Assembly (NCBI RefSeq): GCF_963576545.1
Contig: NC_083644.1
Coordinates: 24,813,893 to 24,877,892 of the forward strand
Direction: 5' to 3'
Source: Limanda limanda
Taxonomy: Eukaryota > Chordata > Actinopteri > Pleuronectiformes > Pleuronectidae
Length of the DNA: 64,000 nucleotides
Positions within the stretch are counted from its first letter, which is position 1. Each line of letters starts with the position of its first letter. The notes under the pieces are model-generated. The model saw only the letters and a list, made by a program, of their open reading frames with translations. It did not search any database and was not told where the DNA came from. Made by a program: the position numbers and the translations under genes. Positions 27,602-36,800 of this stretch are shown one piece after another.

Positions 27602-27652
<51 letters not shown>

Positions 27653-30600
27653 GAGCTTGAAAAGCAGCCCCCTATGTGGGAGGACCGCCTTCCTCATTCA
27701 CAGAGAATGAAGAATAAAACAGACAAAAACACTTGTGTAACCCAAATATCATCCAGCCCAGTTCAGATTCAATGCTTGGGTGGGTGTATCTTGCATGACA
27801 GGTTAAACACGGTATATCAAACAGCGGTTGATAGTTCCCAACCTCCAGTGAATGGCGGTGAGCTCTAGCAGAACCTCCTACTGACAGCAGGGGTGTGTTG
27901 GGGCTTGTATTTGGCACAGTGGGACATGCATTGTTTGGGCTTTACCACCAGGAGATTTCCTGCATTTACCATGCATGTTAAATCTTGGCACATCGGTGGC
28001 CAATGTCACAAGTTTGTGAGAAGAGATTTCAAAGTTCAACAGGTTCTCTGATGACTTTATTATCTAAATGTCGACTTTCAATCTTTGGCTGGTGCTGGTT
28101 TCTCTTTTCACTCTCTGGCTTTAGGACACACCTAATGACAGTTGGGCGGGACCTTTGTTGGTAGATAAACACTAGATAGTGGTAATCAGGATCAGGTGCT
28201 TTACTGTGCCTTCTGCTCAAGTCACCTGTGTAACCCAGATACTTTACAGCCTCAGCTTGACTTTCCAAACAGAAAAACTTGAGATAGGTGGGGCAAACAA
28301 ATGGTAGATAGTCTGTATTTATATAGCACTTTTCTAGTCTTAAATTACAACTTAAAGTGCTTTACAGTACAGTTGAACATTTACACTCTACATTCATATA
28401 GTGCATCTATGGGCAGCCCTTTTTTGCATATGTGAGAAGGGCTATGGGGTTCAGTATCTTGCCCAAGGACACTTTGGCATACGGAATAGGGAAGCAAAAA
28501 CTTTCTGGTTGGAGAACGACCCGCTTTACGTCCTGAGCCACAGCTGCCCAGAGCCCTTTTAACATGATCATTCACATTCATTTGGCAGTGCCAGTGTGAC
28601 CAGGAAGCATAGGAAGCCTACTCTGCAGTTTTTGCTTGCTTACAAAAAATGCTACCACCAAGAAACAATTGGTGATAAATAAGACCAGGGTATTTCTCTT
28701 CTTGGACCATTGACAAACTAGAACTGTGACTGACAGTAGCTGGGTCCCAATTCAATTGACGTCTACTTCAAAGGATGCAATCTACGTGGGCCAGAAAGAA
28801 GACTTCTGTATCCTCACTGCTGTCCCCTAGCAACAGTGCTACAGTTTGCAGAAGGTTTGCCCCATGGTTTTTAGCATGTGTGTACGGTTAGTTTAGACAG
28901 TCCAGTCACAACGCTTTGACGAAATCGGTCATCAAATGCAACCATCAAAGGCCCCTGAAATTAGACCCAGCTACTAGGTCTTGGCATGCTTTGATTTACC
29001 ACTGTTTGTCGAGCCGTGAAATATAACGCCCAATCAGGAAGCAAATGCATGGTAACTTTGTCAAGGTATCCAAACGAGTGCATTGTTTTGCCCACCCAGA
29101 CTACAAAGCAGCCCCGGAGTTTTCAAACTAATAGAGAACCAGAAGAGTTTTCAAACTTCTGTTTTAGGCACTCAAAAACTCTGGAGTGGATGGCAGGTGA
29201 AAGATTGCAAATGGGATGGGTTTTAGGAATTAAATATTGAAATGTGGATGGCGCTAATTAGTCCAGGAACAACAGAAGAGATACATATTGTGCAGAACAA
29301 GGGATTATTTGAGATGTTAAACAGCTCATTCTCAGCACAGCCATTAGACTGTTGAGCTACTTCAGAGCACAGTGGGATAGTGTGAGTGCTTTGTACAGAT
29401 GAGAGCTGAGTGCTCAGCTGTAGTGGTTGTACTAAAGAGTCCAAGAGTGCTCCATGTTTGAGCACGCACTTAAAACAAATGCCCTGTTCTACTGCATCTA
29501 TCACACAGAAAATCACATTTCTCTACTGTTCCAAACTACGGTATACCATCACTTTAGCTAAAAAACGACATTAAAATACTTTTTAACTAATTGCTGTCAT
29601 TTTTTTTTTTTTTTTAACCGTTTACATCTCTTAAGCATTCATCCCTGTAAGAACCGGTAGAAGACAAAGCAGGAGCAAAACGAAACATATGAAATACACA
29701 AGTTTTATCATCAGACTCTAACAGAGTAAAATGTGATTTCTGCAGCCGGCCCCTGGTTGAAATTCCTGGACCAAACTTTTAACAGGGCTTCACTCCTGAG
29801 CGTGTCCCTTCCCCCACCACTCTTGCTCAAACATTGCACTGCCATGATGGCTCCCTCTGAACTGCTCCTTTAACACCAGAGGCTGCCCCCTCTGTCTCCC
29901 CCAAACCCAGTTGCTTGTCAACCTTGCTATTTATGTGCTTATTTGCTAACACTAACAGCAAAGCCTGCCCAGATTCCCTCCCACCATTACCCCGGACTAT
30001 ACTGCATTTTCACACAGCTAGGTTCCACTTCCCACACTCAGCCCTTTTTTGTGAGTTTTCGAGCTCCAAGTTACAGCCAGCTAAAGGGGTTGGCTGTGCT
30101 GGATAAAAGAAGCTTGTGTTTTCCTGCTGTCCAGGCCCAGCCTCCCCGTCCAGAACCCACAAGGCTGAGCTTTCTACTGTGCTGACTGGTAGGAGGGGCC
30201 TATGGATAAGAGCCATGCAAGCAAATGTCTGCTGATGATGACCATGCCGCGTACCTGCAGCAGATGGAGGCCAACACATCAAAGCACATGTGCGGTCTGA
30301 TTTCTCTGTAGCAGTTCCAGGCTTAAGACATTATAAGGGCCATGAATCAATTTATTCTTATATTATATATTATTTAATCACACAATATGTTTGACAAGAA
30401 ATTAGATCTATACTGCTTCACAGATTGATAAAGTGTTAGAAAGACAAGATCAAGTGTGCCTTGCATCTGTTTAAGAGAGAAAAGTATTTTAAAAATCACT
30501 TTTGACACGTCAGTATTTATGGTTCACTAACCAAGCTGCAGTAGGAGTGGTAGAAAATAGCAGGTGAAGAGAACTGTACACAAACCTATAAGATATTTGG

Positions 30601-33058
30601 GCAGCTGAGCAACCAAATGGGCCATAATGAGGGGCGGCAGTTGCTTGACGGCCACAGCCATTTCAAAAATTCAACACTGCAATTTTGTATCTATTTTTGC
30701 ATACAGTATGCAAGAGGGGAAAACGACCAACCTAGATAACGAAAGGTTACACTGTCTCATTAATTTTGTGATTATGGTGAAATAGACACAAAACTGAGTG
30801 ATACAGCACACTGGCAGTTATTTTTAAAGTAAAAAATCTGACCTAGTTGAGCAGATGTACAACTCTGTAGCCATTCTTTATAGAGGCATAAATACCTACC
30901 CCCAACCCCCTGCCCCAGCCCACGACTCCTCGGACTGAATGAACAGAAATATTAAGCAATGTCTGGGCAGCGGTGAACAACGGAGCCTCTGAGAGGACAT
31001 CTTGTTCTTGGCAAACTTCAGTCTGCTTGACAACAGGATTGCCATTCCAGTTTTGCAGCCATGTATTTCAGTCTGCCATCTCCTATCAACACCACGTTCA
31101 GAGTTTACTTTCAACTCTCAATGCACAGAATCCAAAATCATCCGAAAACTGGCTAAATAAATGTTTAAAAGTTTCTTTACCTCCAGACGGAGCAGTGCAC
31201 AGACCCACTTCTGAACAAATTCAAACTTGTGTTTGTCTCATTCTATTAGCTTAAGACTAGCAGACAACATATGGTGCATAAGATTATGAAATGTCTGTCT
31301 CAGCAGTGCCCCCACACTGCATCTGCTTGAACCGTTATTGTTGTGGCTCCACACGGATTTTGAACGGAGAAATAGTAAACATTAACCTATTTTGACACCT
31401 TTAATAGCTGCCAGGTTCAGTTATATTACACTGGCAATTAAATTGCAAACACTCCTTTAACTGCTCAGTGGCGTGGTCACTATGGAGACACCACTTTGAT
31501 CACTTTGATATTTATTCCCTCCACAGAAAGGAAGGAAACGTGCTCTGCTAGTGGCTTCCTTATTGCTTCCTATTTGCCTTCTCGATAACTCCTTCAGCAA
31601 GTAAACATGGGGAAGCACTTACACAGTGGAGATCTCAAGATTTGATCAAACCAACTGTTAAACTTTAAAAGAGATTAACTTCTCTAGGAAGTAATTACAT
31701 CACTCTGAGGTTATGTTTTCATCTGCATTTGTTTGCTGTAGCAGGATTACACAAAAACTGCTCATTCTATTTCCTTGAAATTTTGTGGGTGGGTCATGAC
31801 CCAGGGAAGAACCCATAAAATGTATTTGCTCATGCAGATCGGGGGGCATATCCAGGAATTTTAATTTCTTAAGCATCGTTAGATAGGGCGGTTTTTAACA
31901 TTTTTCTTGATGTTTTATTGAATAAATCATGGATAATGAACAAATTTAGGGAGCAGATATGATAGATCTAGTGAATTTTTCATAAGGGGGACAGTTGGAG
32001 TTTGGCGGAGATATGCAGTCTGCTGAGTGTCATCATAGTCACAACTGGTACAATTGTTGGCTACAAACTACCTCATGTTAATTAGTACCTCATGATTTCA
32101 ACATTTCAGAACACCCATTTAACACAGAAAGTTACCCTCTCATTTATATTCTGATATGATACATATTTTCATTTTCGAACAGCCAAATTTCAATACAGGA
32201 CATTAGTAACACTGTGCAGTTGCTTGCTTGTGTTTCTGTAATGTTAACTAGAAACTCTCAATTTTGTCAAATGTGTACTACCTGCCAAAAAAAAGGTCAC
32301 ATCCATGGAAATTGTAATTCCTGGTGTTGATTATTAAGATGCAACATCCAGCAAAGCAAACCTCAGCCCACTGTTATTTGTCCATGCTTGCATTCTCAGT
32401 TGAAAACAATACACCTTGGAATTCACAGCTTAATAATTCAATAACAATGCGCAAGGACACAAACTTACACAACAACTGGTTGACCAAATGGTTAATGTGA
32501 ACATATTTGAGTCTTAAGGCCTGGATGGTCTTATATTGGTCACCATTAGGACCCAGGAAAGAAAACGTGGGCGTTGAGCAAAAATCTAAGCCACGATATA
32601 TTTCAAAAGTGCCCTGGTGAGTTACACTAAGTTGGCAGAATAAGAAGACTTAAGGAGGAAGGGATTTTAGCACCAAAGCCATGTGGCAGCTGTCACCAAT
32701 CCAAGCCACACGCGAGCAGGGTAGCCAAGGACTGCAAGGTAAGATATCGCCTGCTGTGTATCAAACTTCCGTCTTATCAGCAGAGTAAATCAAAGAGGAT
32801 TTGGGGGGGGGGGGGGGGGTCAAAATGTTTGGCTGTGCAGCACTTTGAGACACTTACATCTACATCAAAGAAGTCCTGAGACTCGTCCAGGGCCTGCACA
32901 CGGATCTGTAGTCCTTGCCCGTGGCTTTTGCTCCCAGCGACCATGTTGGCACTGAGGCTTTGGCCCGGCTCCAAGGTGCTGATACCGGCGTTGAACTGGG
33001 CCCCCAGCCTTGTGCCAGGGGTCTGCAGGGCCCGGTAGGAACCTTCTATGTCCCCCAT
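2782..33058 (-). CDS. farp2: farp2: FERM, RhoGEF and pleckstrin domain protein 2 (full-length, 26 coding exons)
   Basis: FARP2 is a membrane-associated guanine nucleotide exchange factor acting downstream of plexin-A/neuropilin receptors toward Rac-type GTPases. Coding exons, read on the minus strand: 33058-32858, 24499-24395, 22769-22727, 22641-22563, 20990-20893, 20514-20400, 16648-16501, 16400-16305, 16163-16000, 15859-15791, 15652-15595, 15442-14623, 10627-10443, 10279-10190, 9362-9229, 9130-9049, 8957-8720, 8165-8035, 7942-7874, 7777-7688, 7071-6989, 6105-5987, 5793-5630 (or 5162-5023), 3782-3675, 3585-3434, 2875-2782. All junctions are AG/GT with compatible phases. They total 3735 nt, giving 1244 residues plus TGA. 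The start ATG at 33058 ([20 protein letters not shown]) matches the family N-terminus and has an in-frame TGA three codons upstream at 33065-33067. Domain order: FERM about 51-330, FERM-adjacent about 330-392, Ser/Pro/Gln-rich linker 393-727, DH about 735-930, PH1 about 953-1070, PH2 about 1128-1225. Residues such as ANTTMHVCW and [11 protein letters not shown] favour FARP2 over FARP1, as does the hdlbp neighbour. Confidence 0.95.
5023..5162 (-). CDS. farp2: farp2 exon 24b: alternative version of the PH1-PH2 linker exon
   Basis: A polypyrimidine tract and CTCTCAG precede 5162, and the donor CAG|GTAGAG follows 5023. The 140-nt exon has the same entry phase (1) and exit phase (0) as exon 24a. 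It encodes [20 protein letters not shown] followed by [26 protein letters not shown]. The second half aligns residue by residue with exon 24a (HVCW-[HY]-RN core), while the first half differs and lacks the acidic SLEQESEDD block. This looks like a tandem exon duplication used alternatively. I do not recall it from human FARP2 and cannot check transcripts here. Confidence 0.8.
5630..5793 (-). other. farp2: farp2 exon 24a: PH1-PH2 linker, conventional version
   Basis: The acceptor CCTCAG precedes 5793 and the donor GAG|GTACTC follows 5630. Length is 164 nt, entering in phase 1 and leaving in phase 0. It encodes an acidic stretch ([20 protein letters not shown]) and then [26 protein letters not shown], matching the corresponding human FARP1/FARP2 segment closely. 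Joined to 3782 it gives [14 protein letters not shown], the canonical entry into PH2. Confidence 0.9.
5987..7942 (-). other. farp2: farp2 exons 20-23: first PH domain
   Basis: Exons 7942-7874, 7777-7688, 7071-6989 and 6105-5987 encode [60 protein letters not shown] and the C-terminal PH helix ([20 protein letters not shown]). The exon ends [14 protein letters not shown] in phase 1 with the donor GTAAG at 5986. That phase fits both alternative downstream exons. The FARP PH1 packs against the DH domain. Confidence 0.92.
6661..6965 (-). repeat. Dispersed repeat sharing sequence with 40.5-41.13 kb
   Basis: CTGCTTTCAGACATACACTG at about 6722 is the near-exact reverse complement of the sequence ending near 41122 (CAGTGTAGGTCTGAAAGCAG). 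Matching GACATTTTCC-type motifs follow in both. Related words (AACTCTGGAAAATGTC) recur at 6920, and a weaker relative appears near 3270. It is a fish-type interspersed repeat in a farp2 intron. Confidence 0.5.
8510..8702. repeat. MITE-like repeat with inverted ends (copy 1)
   Basis: The left end contains an ACCTGGTATAAACTTTCATC-like segment ending in GATCTGATC. The right end, reverse-complemented, reads a similar ACCTGCTATTAACATCCATC-like segment and GATCTGATC. A GGTGTGAACAGG-type motif occurs in the middle and at the right. The same ends flank 42120-42715, so this is a dispersed family. It lies in a farp2 intron. Confidence 0.5.
9880..10053. repeat. Dispersed repeat (pair with 21.70-21.85 kb)
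   Basis: It shares an ordered series of words with 21700-21845: TTGC-GCAATACTTTATATC(G/A)AG, a GTACACAACTT-like stretch, then TGTGTC(A/G)ATT and ACAGAC(A/C)TCTGAA. Similarity is diverged, by eye roughly 70 percent. It is an old interspersed element in a farp2 intron. Confidence 0.4.
10628..14233 (-). other. farp2: farp2 intron 13 remainder (3.6 kb), no exon seen
   Basis: Mainly AT-rich DNA. A purine-rich stretch at 11220-11290 yields low-complexity ORFs. The short-isoform polyadenylation candidate is at 13813. Nothing else with coding character was found. Confidence 0.5.
13813..13818 (-). terminator. Candidate polyadenylation signal for the short farp2 transcript
   Basis: Minus-strand AATAAA lies about 420 nt past the TGA at 14234, inside the intron that follows exon 13. 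It is the nearest canonical hexamer that I found downstream of that stop. It would support an intronic polyadenylation isoform but could be a chance match in AT-rich DNA. Confidence 0.3.
14234..14622 (-). CDS. farp2: farp2 alternative C-terminal extension by read-through of the exon 13 donor
   Basis: The reading frame of exon 13 runs past its donor for 129 more codons to TGA at 14234-14236. The tail begins [20 protein letters not shown] and ends [14 protein letters not shown]. Its composition (Ser, Glu, Asp, Gly, Pro) and its SExSS-type motifs continue those seen before the donor. An intron would not be expected to do this. If the donor is not used, the product is 392 residues of FERM-FA plus 402 residues, about 794 in total, with no DH or PH domains. 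An AATAAA on the minus strand at 13813-13818 could serve this form. This is an inference from sequence; retained-intron transcription has not been shown. Confidence 0.6.
14623..15442 (-). other. farp2: farp2 exon 13: expanded Ser/Pro/Gln linker exon (820 nt)
   Basis: The acceptor TTGTTTCAG at 15443 opens an exon beginning [20 protein letters not shown], equivalent to the human segment after the FERM-adjacent domain. A perfect donor, CAG|GTGAGT, at 14623 closes it in phase 1. That is the phase required by the next exon at 10627, so the junction codon becomes GAA (Glu). Exon 12 ends in phase 0 and cannot join 10627 in frame, so this exon is obligatory for the DH-containing protein. It carries a His/Gln run near residues 450-470, a Gly-rich patch, and an acidic stretch ([18 protein letters not shown]). 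At 273 codons it is clearly larger than I recall for mammalian FARP2 (under about 100), and accounts for most of the extra length. Confidence 0.9.
16649..20399 (-). other. farp2: farp2 intron between FERM exons (3.75 kb)
   Basis: It holds the LINE fragment at 16.84-17.17 kb and a GC-richer non-coding block at about 17740-17900. At 19479-19532 two small inverted repeats are adjacent: CTGAGGACAG/CTGTCCTCAG, and CTGTGAC-GAC-GTCACAG. No missed exon was seen; the flanking phases join without one. Confidence 0.5.
16840..17170 (+). mobile_element. Degenerate LINE reverse transcriptase fragment (L2/Rex-like)
   Basis: From 16884 the plus strand reads [20 protein letters not shown], the reverse-transcriptase GVPQGSxLGPLLF block. 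In the same frame 90 nt later it reads [12 protein letters not shown], a decayed form of the catalytic YADDTQLY box in which both Asp residues are gone. A later [17 protein letters not shown] segment resembles the motif after the catalytic box. A stop codon lies between the blocks. It is an old, inactive fragment within the large farp2 intron, antisense to farp2. The clade assignment is tentative. Confidence 0.65.
21700..21845. repeat. Dispersed repeat (pair with 9.88-10.05 kb)
   Basis: Second diverged copy of the element at 9880-10053, in the same orientation, within the farp2 intron between exons at 22563 and 20990. No coding potential was seen. Confidence 0.4.
26760..27265. repeat. Fish MITE-like element containing a strong hairpin
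   Basis: It contains ACTACGTTTTC near the left and ACTACGGAGTAGTGTGG near the right, the kind of phrase found at the ends of a common fish non-autonomous element. The phrase AAAGCAGCCCC(A/G)GAG recurs at about 29108. A related fragment with GTCCACACTACTC lies at about 24690-24840. A near-perfect 22-bp hairpin (26927-26981) lies in the middle. Boundaries are approximate. Confidence 0.45.
26927..26981. repeat. 22-bp inverted repeat, 11-nt loop
   Basis: Left arm 26927-26948 and right arm 26960-26981 pair over 22 positions, with one G opposite T that would be a G-U wobble in RNA. Core: GACCAGCATTAGCC / GGCTAATGCTGGTC. It lies inside the MITE-like region at 26.76-27.27 kb. Confidence 0.9.
27519..27649. 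repeat. GT microsatellite with five interspersed GTGCGCACGTG modules
   Basis: CGCACG cores begin at 27531, 27547, 27565, 27585 and 27605. They are separated by (GT)n tracts giving periods of 16, 18, 20 and 20 bp, followed by pure (GT)n to 27649. Each module carries the palindromes GTGCGCAC and CACGTG. The ORFs across it ([13 protein letters not shown] on one strand, THTHT on the other) are low-complexity artefacts. Confidence 0.9.
28304..28553 (-). mobile_element. tRNA-derived SINE-like element (fish type)
   Basis: On the minus strand it begins GCAGCTGTGGCTCAGGACGT, which resembles a tRNA A-box head (TGGCTCAGTGGTAGAGC). The tail contains phrases common in a widespread fish repeat (CTTGCCCAAGGACACTTTGG and TATATAGCACTTTTCTAGTC on the plus strand). 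The B box appears lost, so this copy is probably inactive. It sits in farp2 intron 2. Confidence 0.55.
28737..28973. mobile_element. MITE with about 18-20 bp terminal inverted repeats
   Basis: The left end TAGCTGGGTCCCAATTCA is mirrored by the right end TGAAATTAGACCCAGCTA with few mismatches. It is about 237 bp long with no ORF. A convincing target-site duplication was not found, so the superfamily is left open, though hAT-like ends are plausible. Confidence 0.55.
31709..32031. repeat. Common fish interspersed repeat
   Basis: It contains an ordered set of phrases that I associate with a very frequent teleost repeat: AGGATTACACAAAAACTGCT, GGTCATGACCCAGGGAAGAA, GGGGGCATATCCAGGAATTT, GATAGGGCGGTTTT and TTTGGCGGAGATATGCAGTC. 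A partial copy of the opposite end lies at 59637-59765. It is non-coding and sits in farp2 intron 2. Confidence 0.6.
32803..32819 (+). repeat. G17 homopolymer next to a farp2 splice donor
   Basis: Seventeen consecutive G on the plus strand, i.e. C17 in the farp2 pre-mRNA, starting about 38 nt downstream of the donor of the start-codon exon (exon end 32858). Such tracts are length-unstable; the true count may be affected by assembly. Confidence 0.85.
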
Positions 33059-33622
33059 CACTGCTCACAGCAGCTCACCCCACTTCATTCCTGCAAACAC
33101 ATGCACAAAAACAATAAGGTCCAACGTGATGGAACATTTGTGGCTAGAATGATTCAAATAAACTCATGTTTGGTCATGAGTTCCAGCTGGATGACTTCAG
33201 GTGTTTTAACAGTTTTCTTCCCAGAATTAAGTGGTAAAGGCTGTTTGTGGACATGTGAGGCTCATTCACTAAACACAAAGTCGACACATCTGGGAGCAAG
33301 AGTCTAAATTCACCCGGAGCTACAATAATACATAATACAAAGAAATGCGTTGATTACGTTGCATGCGGGCCAAAGTGGGTCAGCGGACTTGTTGCACCCA
33401 CCAACATGTAACGCAAGACAAACACACGCAGCGACATTCACCAACTACGCAGAAGTCGTATGAAGTTTATGGCGAGGTGTGGATACGAGTTCACCGACGA
33501 GAGCAGAACGTGTAATAACGAGACTAACTCCCAGAACCGAGATTTCTCTCCGTTGGAAAAACCCGCACGCTAGCAGAGGTAGTGAATATGATACAATGCA
33601 CCGGAAAGAGTATCCGACTCAC

Positions 33623-33700
33623 CGTTTTGCCCGCGTGGAAACTAAACGCTAAAAGTTAGTAAGACAGAAAAGGACTCGGCTCCTCCGGCCATGGTCGTCG
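33623..33700 (-). other. farp2: farp2 non-coding exon 1 (5' UTR) with a short uORF
   Basis: A donor, CG|GTGAGTC, ends this exon at 33623. It pairs with the acceptor TTTGCAG at 33091, which opens the start-codon exon (33090-32858, of which 33090-33059 is 5' UTR). The 5' limit is not visible; about 33700 is an estimate from promoter elements just upstream. If transcription starts upstream of 33692, the leader contains a 16-codon uORF (33692-33642) whose ATG sits in a strong Kozak context (GACCATGGCC) and ends with TAG inside the exon. Confidence 0.6.
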
Positions 33701-33719
33701 GTCGTCGAGCGTCGTTAAC

Positions 33720-33800
33720 AGGAGTGCGCTCGCGCTGCTCCGTGATTGGCTGCGGCGGTCCCCCTGCGTGCTGCCATTGGTTGGAATGTGTGCGAGGATT
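33720..33800 (-). promoter_or_regulatory. farp2: farp2 promoter region with two inverted CCAAT boxes
   Basis: Two CCAAT boxes read in the gene orientation lie at 33745-33749 (GCCAATCAC) and 33776-33780 (CCAACCAATGG). They are about 31 bp apart, in CpG-rich DNA immediately upstream of the inferred exon 1. No TATA box is evident. This is a typical housekeeping-type TATA-less promoter; the exact transcription start is inferred. Confidence 0.55.
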
Positions 33801-33829
33801 GTCGGCTGCGGGAGCGAAGATTTACCTCC

Positions 33830-36800
33830 TTTACTTTAAATAGCTCTGAAGGATGAGGAGTAAACCGAGAGGAGCGTCGTGGCGCTGCAGCCGGGCCCCG
33901 TGCACAGGGGCTGGAGAACAGGTCACAGGCAGAGGAGATACATTGCTTCTTTTATATCATAAGTTTGGCGTGATTCGCTTCCAAACTTTTAAATGAAGCA
34001 GACTTTATTCGAGTTTGGCCCGAAGGTGGATCCGTAGATACTATTTAACGTGTAATTCTCACTGCAACATTTTCAAATAATGCAAAACGAGTGATTTCAA
34101 TGAATACAATCACGAAAACATGCATGTCCCCATTCACACGTATGTCCTTGCATCAGAGCTGAATTAAATCAGTCGTGATGCATTTCACTGGGGTCCATTG
34201 TTAAGCTGCAGCATTTGAATGATGAGTGTCAAACAGAGCTGATATCCAGAGGACTGAGATATCTTATTGGGGTGGAGCGCCCCCTACTGGTGTTGTAACA
34301 ACAGGGAACAAGGCTGCCATGCTGTTGGAAGGTTTAGATTGATTCCATATAGAAAATCAAATAGATTTATTTTCATAATTTTTGTCATCAATAATGAAAC
34401 TGATTGAAATATACTAACATGAAGCAAAAATCTGTATTATTTTTTGCACATAAAACATATAATGTTTATATATGTATTTCTGAATCTTGTATATTTTGAA
34501 TATATTTTGAAAAACAAAGTGGTATATTCACCATAAGAAAATATGCATCTGTCATACTAGCTATAAAGTATTATGAAAATGTTACTATAAGTCACGCAAA
34601 AGACGTCTGTTACAATACAAAAATCCTCATTTGCCCTCAAGGATAATATATAATAATTTTAGGTCATTTTGTTCTGCAAAATATTTGAAAATTCATAATT
34701 TTCTTGTCTATGATAAAGGTAAGGTAATAAAACGTATATATTATATAAACTGTTGTTGTTTTGTTTTAAAGCCTGCAATATTGGCTCATAACTGTAAAAA
34801 TATACAGAGGAACCATGAAGTCTGGATTCAGATTTCTGTGATCACGCGTGGTCTTTTTATTTGTGTACATTATCTGCAGAAAGGCCTGGACTTTTTTACA
34901 GTGCTCAGAGTTGAAGACACTCGTTGACATTTATGTATTCCTCATGTGATCATTGTTTTGGGTGTAGACACAATAACAGTAACACAAACACATTTGCCCT
35001 AGGAGGGGGTTTTCTTTCCTGAAACTGGATGAGATCACAATGGTTGGTTTTTGAGGTGTGTATCTTGTGCTGTATGAAATGAATCATAATAACCATATGA
35101 TTAATATAACAATTAATAGTAATAATGAGTACCTCTCTCAACTAGTTTCTTCAAAGTGATCATGAGTGTTGTATGGTAGAGTATTTTAGTGGAATATATT
35201 TGCTGTTGAGGATTTTGTTCACCATCTTCTCTCCAGTGTCACTGTATTGTCGCCCCCCTATGGCCTTAATAATTGCTTTTAATTGCCTTTGCTGGGCTCT
35301 CTCTTACTGGTCGTCATGATTCAGCGACTGGTCACATGCTGTCTCAGTTGTGAAGGAGATTAGAAAAGCATCTTAAACTATTTGAGAGGGTTGAAATAGG
35401 TAACAGAAACTCTGCCTGATTCAAGAGAAATTGTATATATTTCATTAGAATTGACTTTTGCCCACTCAATTTCTTTCTATCTTTTTCCATCACAATAAAT
35501 GAAAATCTTATGAATATAAGCCACAGACAAGATAGTATATATGTATAGGAAGGGAAAACATATGCTGAACTTCAGAGTAATAAATAGAAGTGACCACTCC
35601 ACAATGTTTTAATATACTTTGTTAAACACTGCCATCATAAAACTTGTGATTCATGAAATGTAGACACAAGACAATCGTTGTGGTTCTTGCTATGTTTCTC
35701 TCTGGAGCTTTGACTCTCATCTCATGGCTCTCATCAACTCTTATATGGAACCAAACATATGATGAGGCCAGCTTGGGAGGGGAAAACATATCAAGTGGAA
35801 ATTGTCTTTTCAGAACTTCATGCCAAACAGATTTAATTTAACTTTGTTAATAATATATATAGTTGGCAGGAGCCTTAATAATGTTGGTGTATGAATATCT
35901 CCTCTTCTAATTAAGAAGTAATTAGTTTGTTACAGCCCTCTTTTGTGTTACATATACTAAAACTATCAGTATTACACAGTTAACAGCTTTTAATTCTAAG
36001 ATAGAATACACATCTGGTATCAGATCAATATATCAATATTCAATACAAAAGTGGGTTCTGTGCATCTTATTTGCTTGCAGACACAGCTGACTCATGAGTG
36101 GTATTGTATTTGCATCCTGATCAAGGGCTTATTTTTTCCCCGCAACGCGCCTCAGGAAACTGCTTCAGGCAAACAAATAGAAAATTGTATCAATATAAAA
36201 AAAACTCAACCGGGCTATGACAGGGCTTTTTTTTATCAATGATACATTTCATGCTCAAATGACTCAGCAGTGGCCCTGCAGATGATCGTGAAAAGTCAAC
36301 ATTTTTTTATATGAAGTTACTATGTTATCATAAGAAGAAATCCATGTGGATTGGCTGCGAATATTTGGCATAACCTGTTAAGCGGCTGAACTGCTGAATC
36401 ATAAATTCATTGACAAATTACTTTGTCAACATTGACTCTTCATTGTTTCACGGCAGTCCATCCACAGTAAACTGTGGCCTCTGCTGCCTGGTGATGTAAC
36501 AACCAGTAGTGGAATGAACAGAACCTGAGAACTTGTGGCCTCTCCTCTGTTTTTTTGGAGAGAAAGGATTTCTGCACATCAGTATAAAAAATAAATATAT
36601 ACTACAGCACTATAGATAACAAGTACACCCATAAAAAGTACATAGGGATTACAACACATACAGATATTGGTTCCAGTGCTTCTCTTAACAAGATGATTAC
36701 CTTGTCTCACTCATTATCATCAAGTTTTTTTGAGTCAGTTAATCTAAACATAAATTTGTGCAAATAAAATCCCAGTAGATCTTGAAATGTGAGGAGATGG

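Larger units (their letters stand above)
24500..32857 (-). other. farp2: farp2 intron 2 (8.36 kb), repeat-rich
   Basis: This intron carries most of the mobile DNA in the gene: fragments near 24.7, 26.8-27.3, 28.3-28.55, 28.74-28.97, 29.05-29.18 and 31.7-32.0 kb, plus the GT ladder at 27.5 kb. A short region at 25965-26140 and a GC-richer one at 29.73-30.28 kb have no recognisable coding signal. I saw no further exon. Confidence 0.6.
15595..33058 (-). other. farp2: farp2 exons 2-12: FERM and FERM-adjacent module
   Basis: These exons encode residues 1-392. The FERM domain starts around [18 protein letters not shown] and continues through [86 protein letters not shown] and [20 protein letters not shown]. 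The FERM-adjacent region ends with [18 protein letters not shown] and [23 protein letters not shown] domains bind membrane phosphoinositides and receptor tails. Introns are long: 8.36 kb between 32858 and 24499, and 3.75 kb between 20400 and 16648. The small exons between them are supported only by splice phase and family similarity, but every junction fits. Confidence 0.93.

Noticed and set aside
27402..27868. Cys/Val- and Thr/His-rich ORFs
   Set aside because: Translation of the GT microsatellite ladder; no protein signal outside the repeat.
2782..33058. Gene assigned as farp1 instead of farp2
   Set aside because: Sequence at the DH C-terminus and PH linker fits FARP2 better, and the hdlbp neighbour matches the FARP2 locus; FARP1 lies in a different human region.
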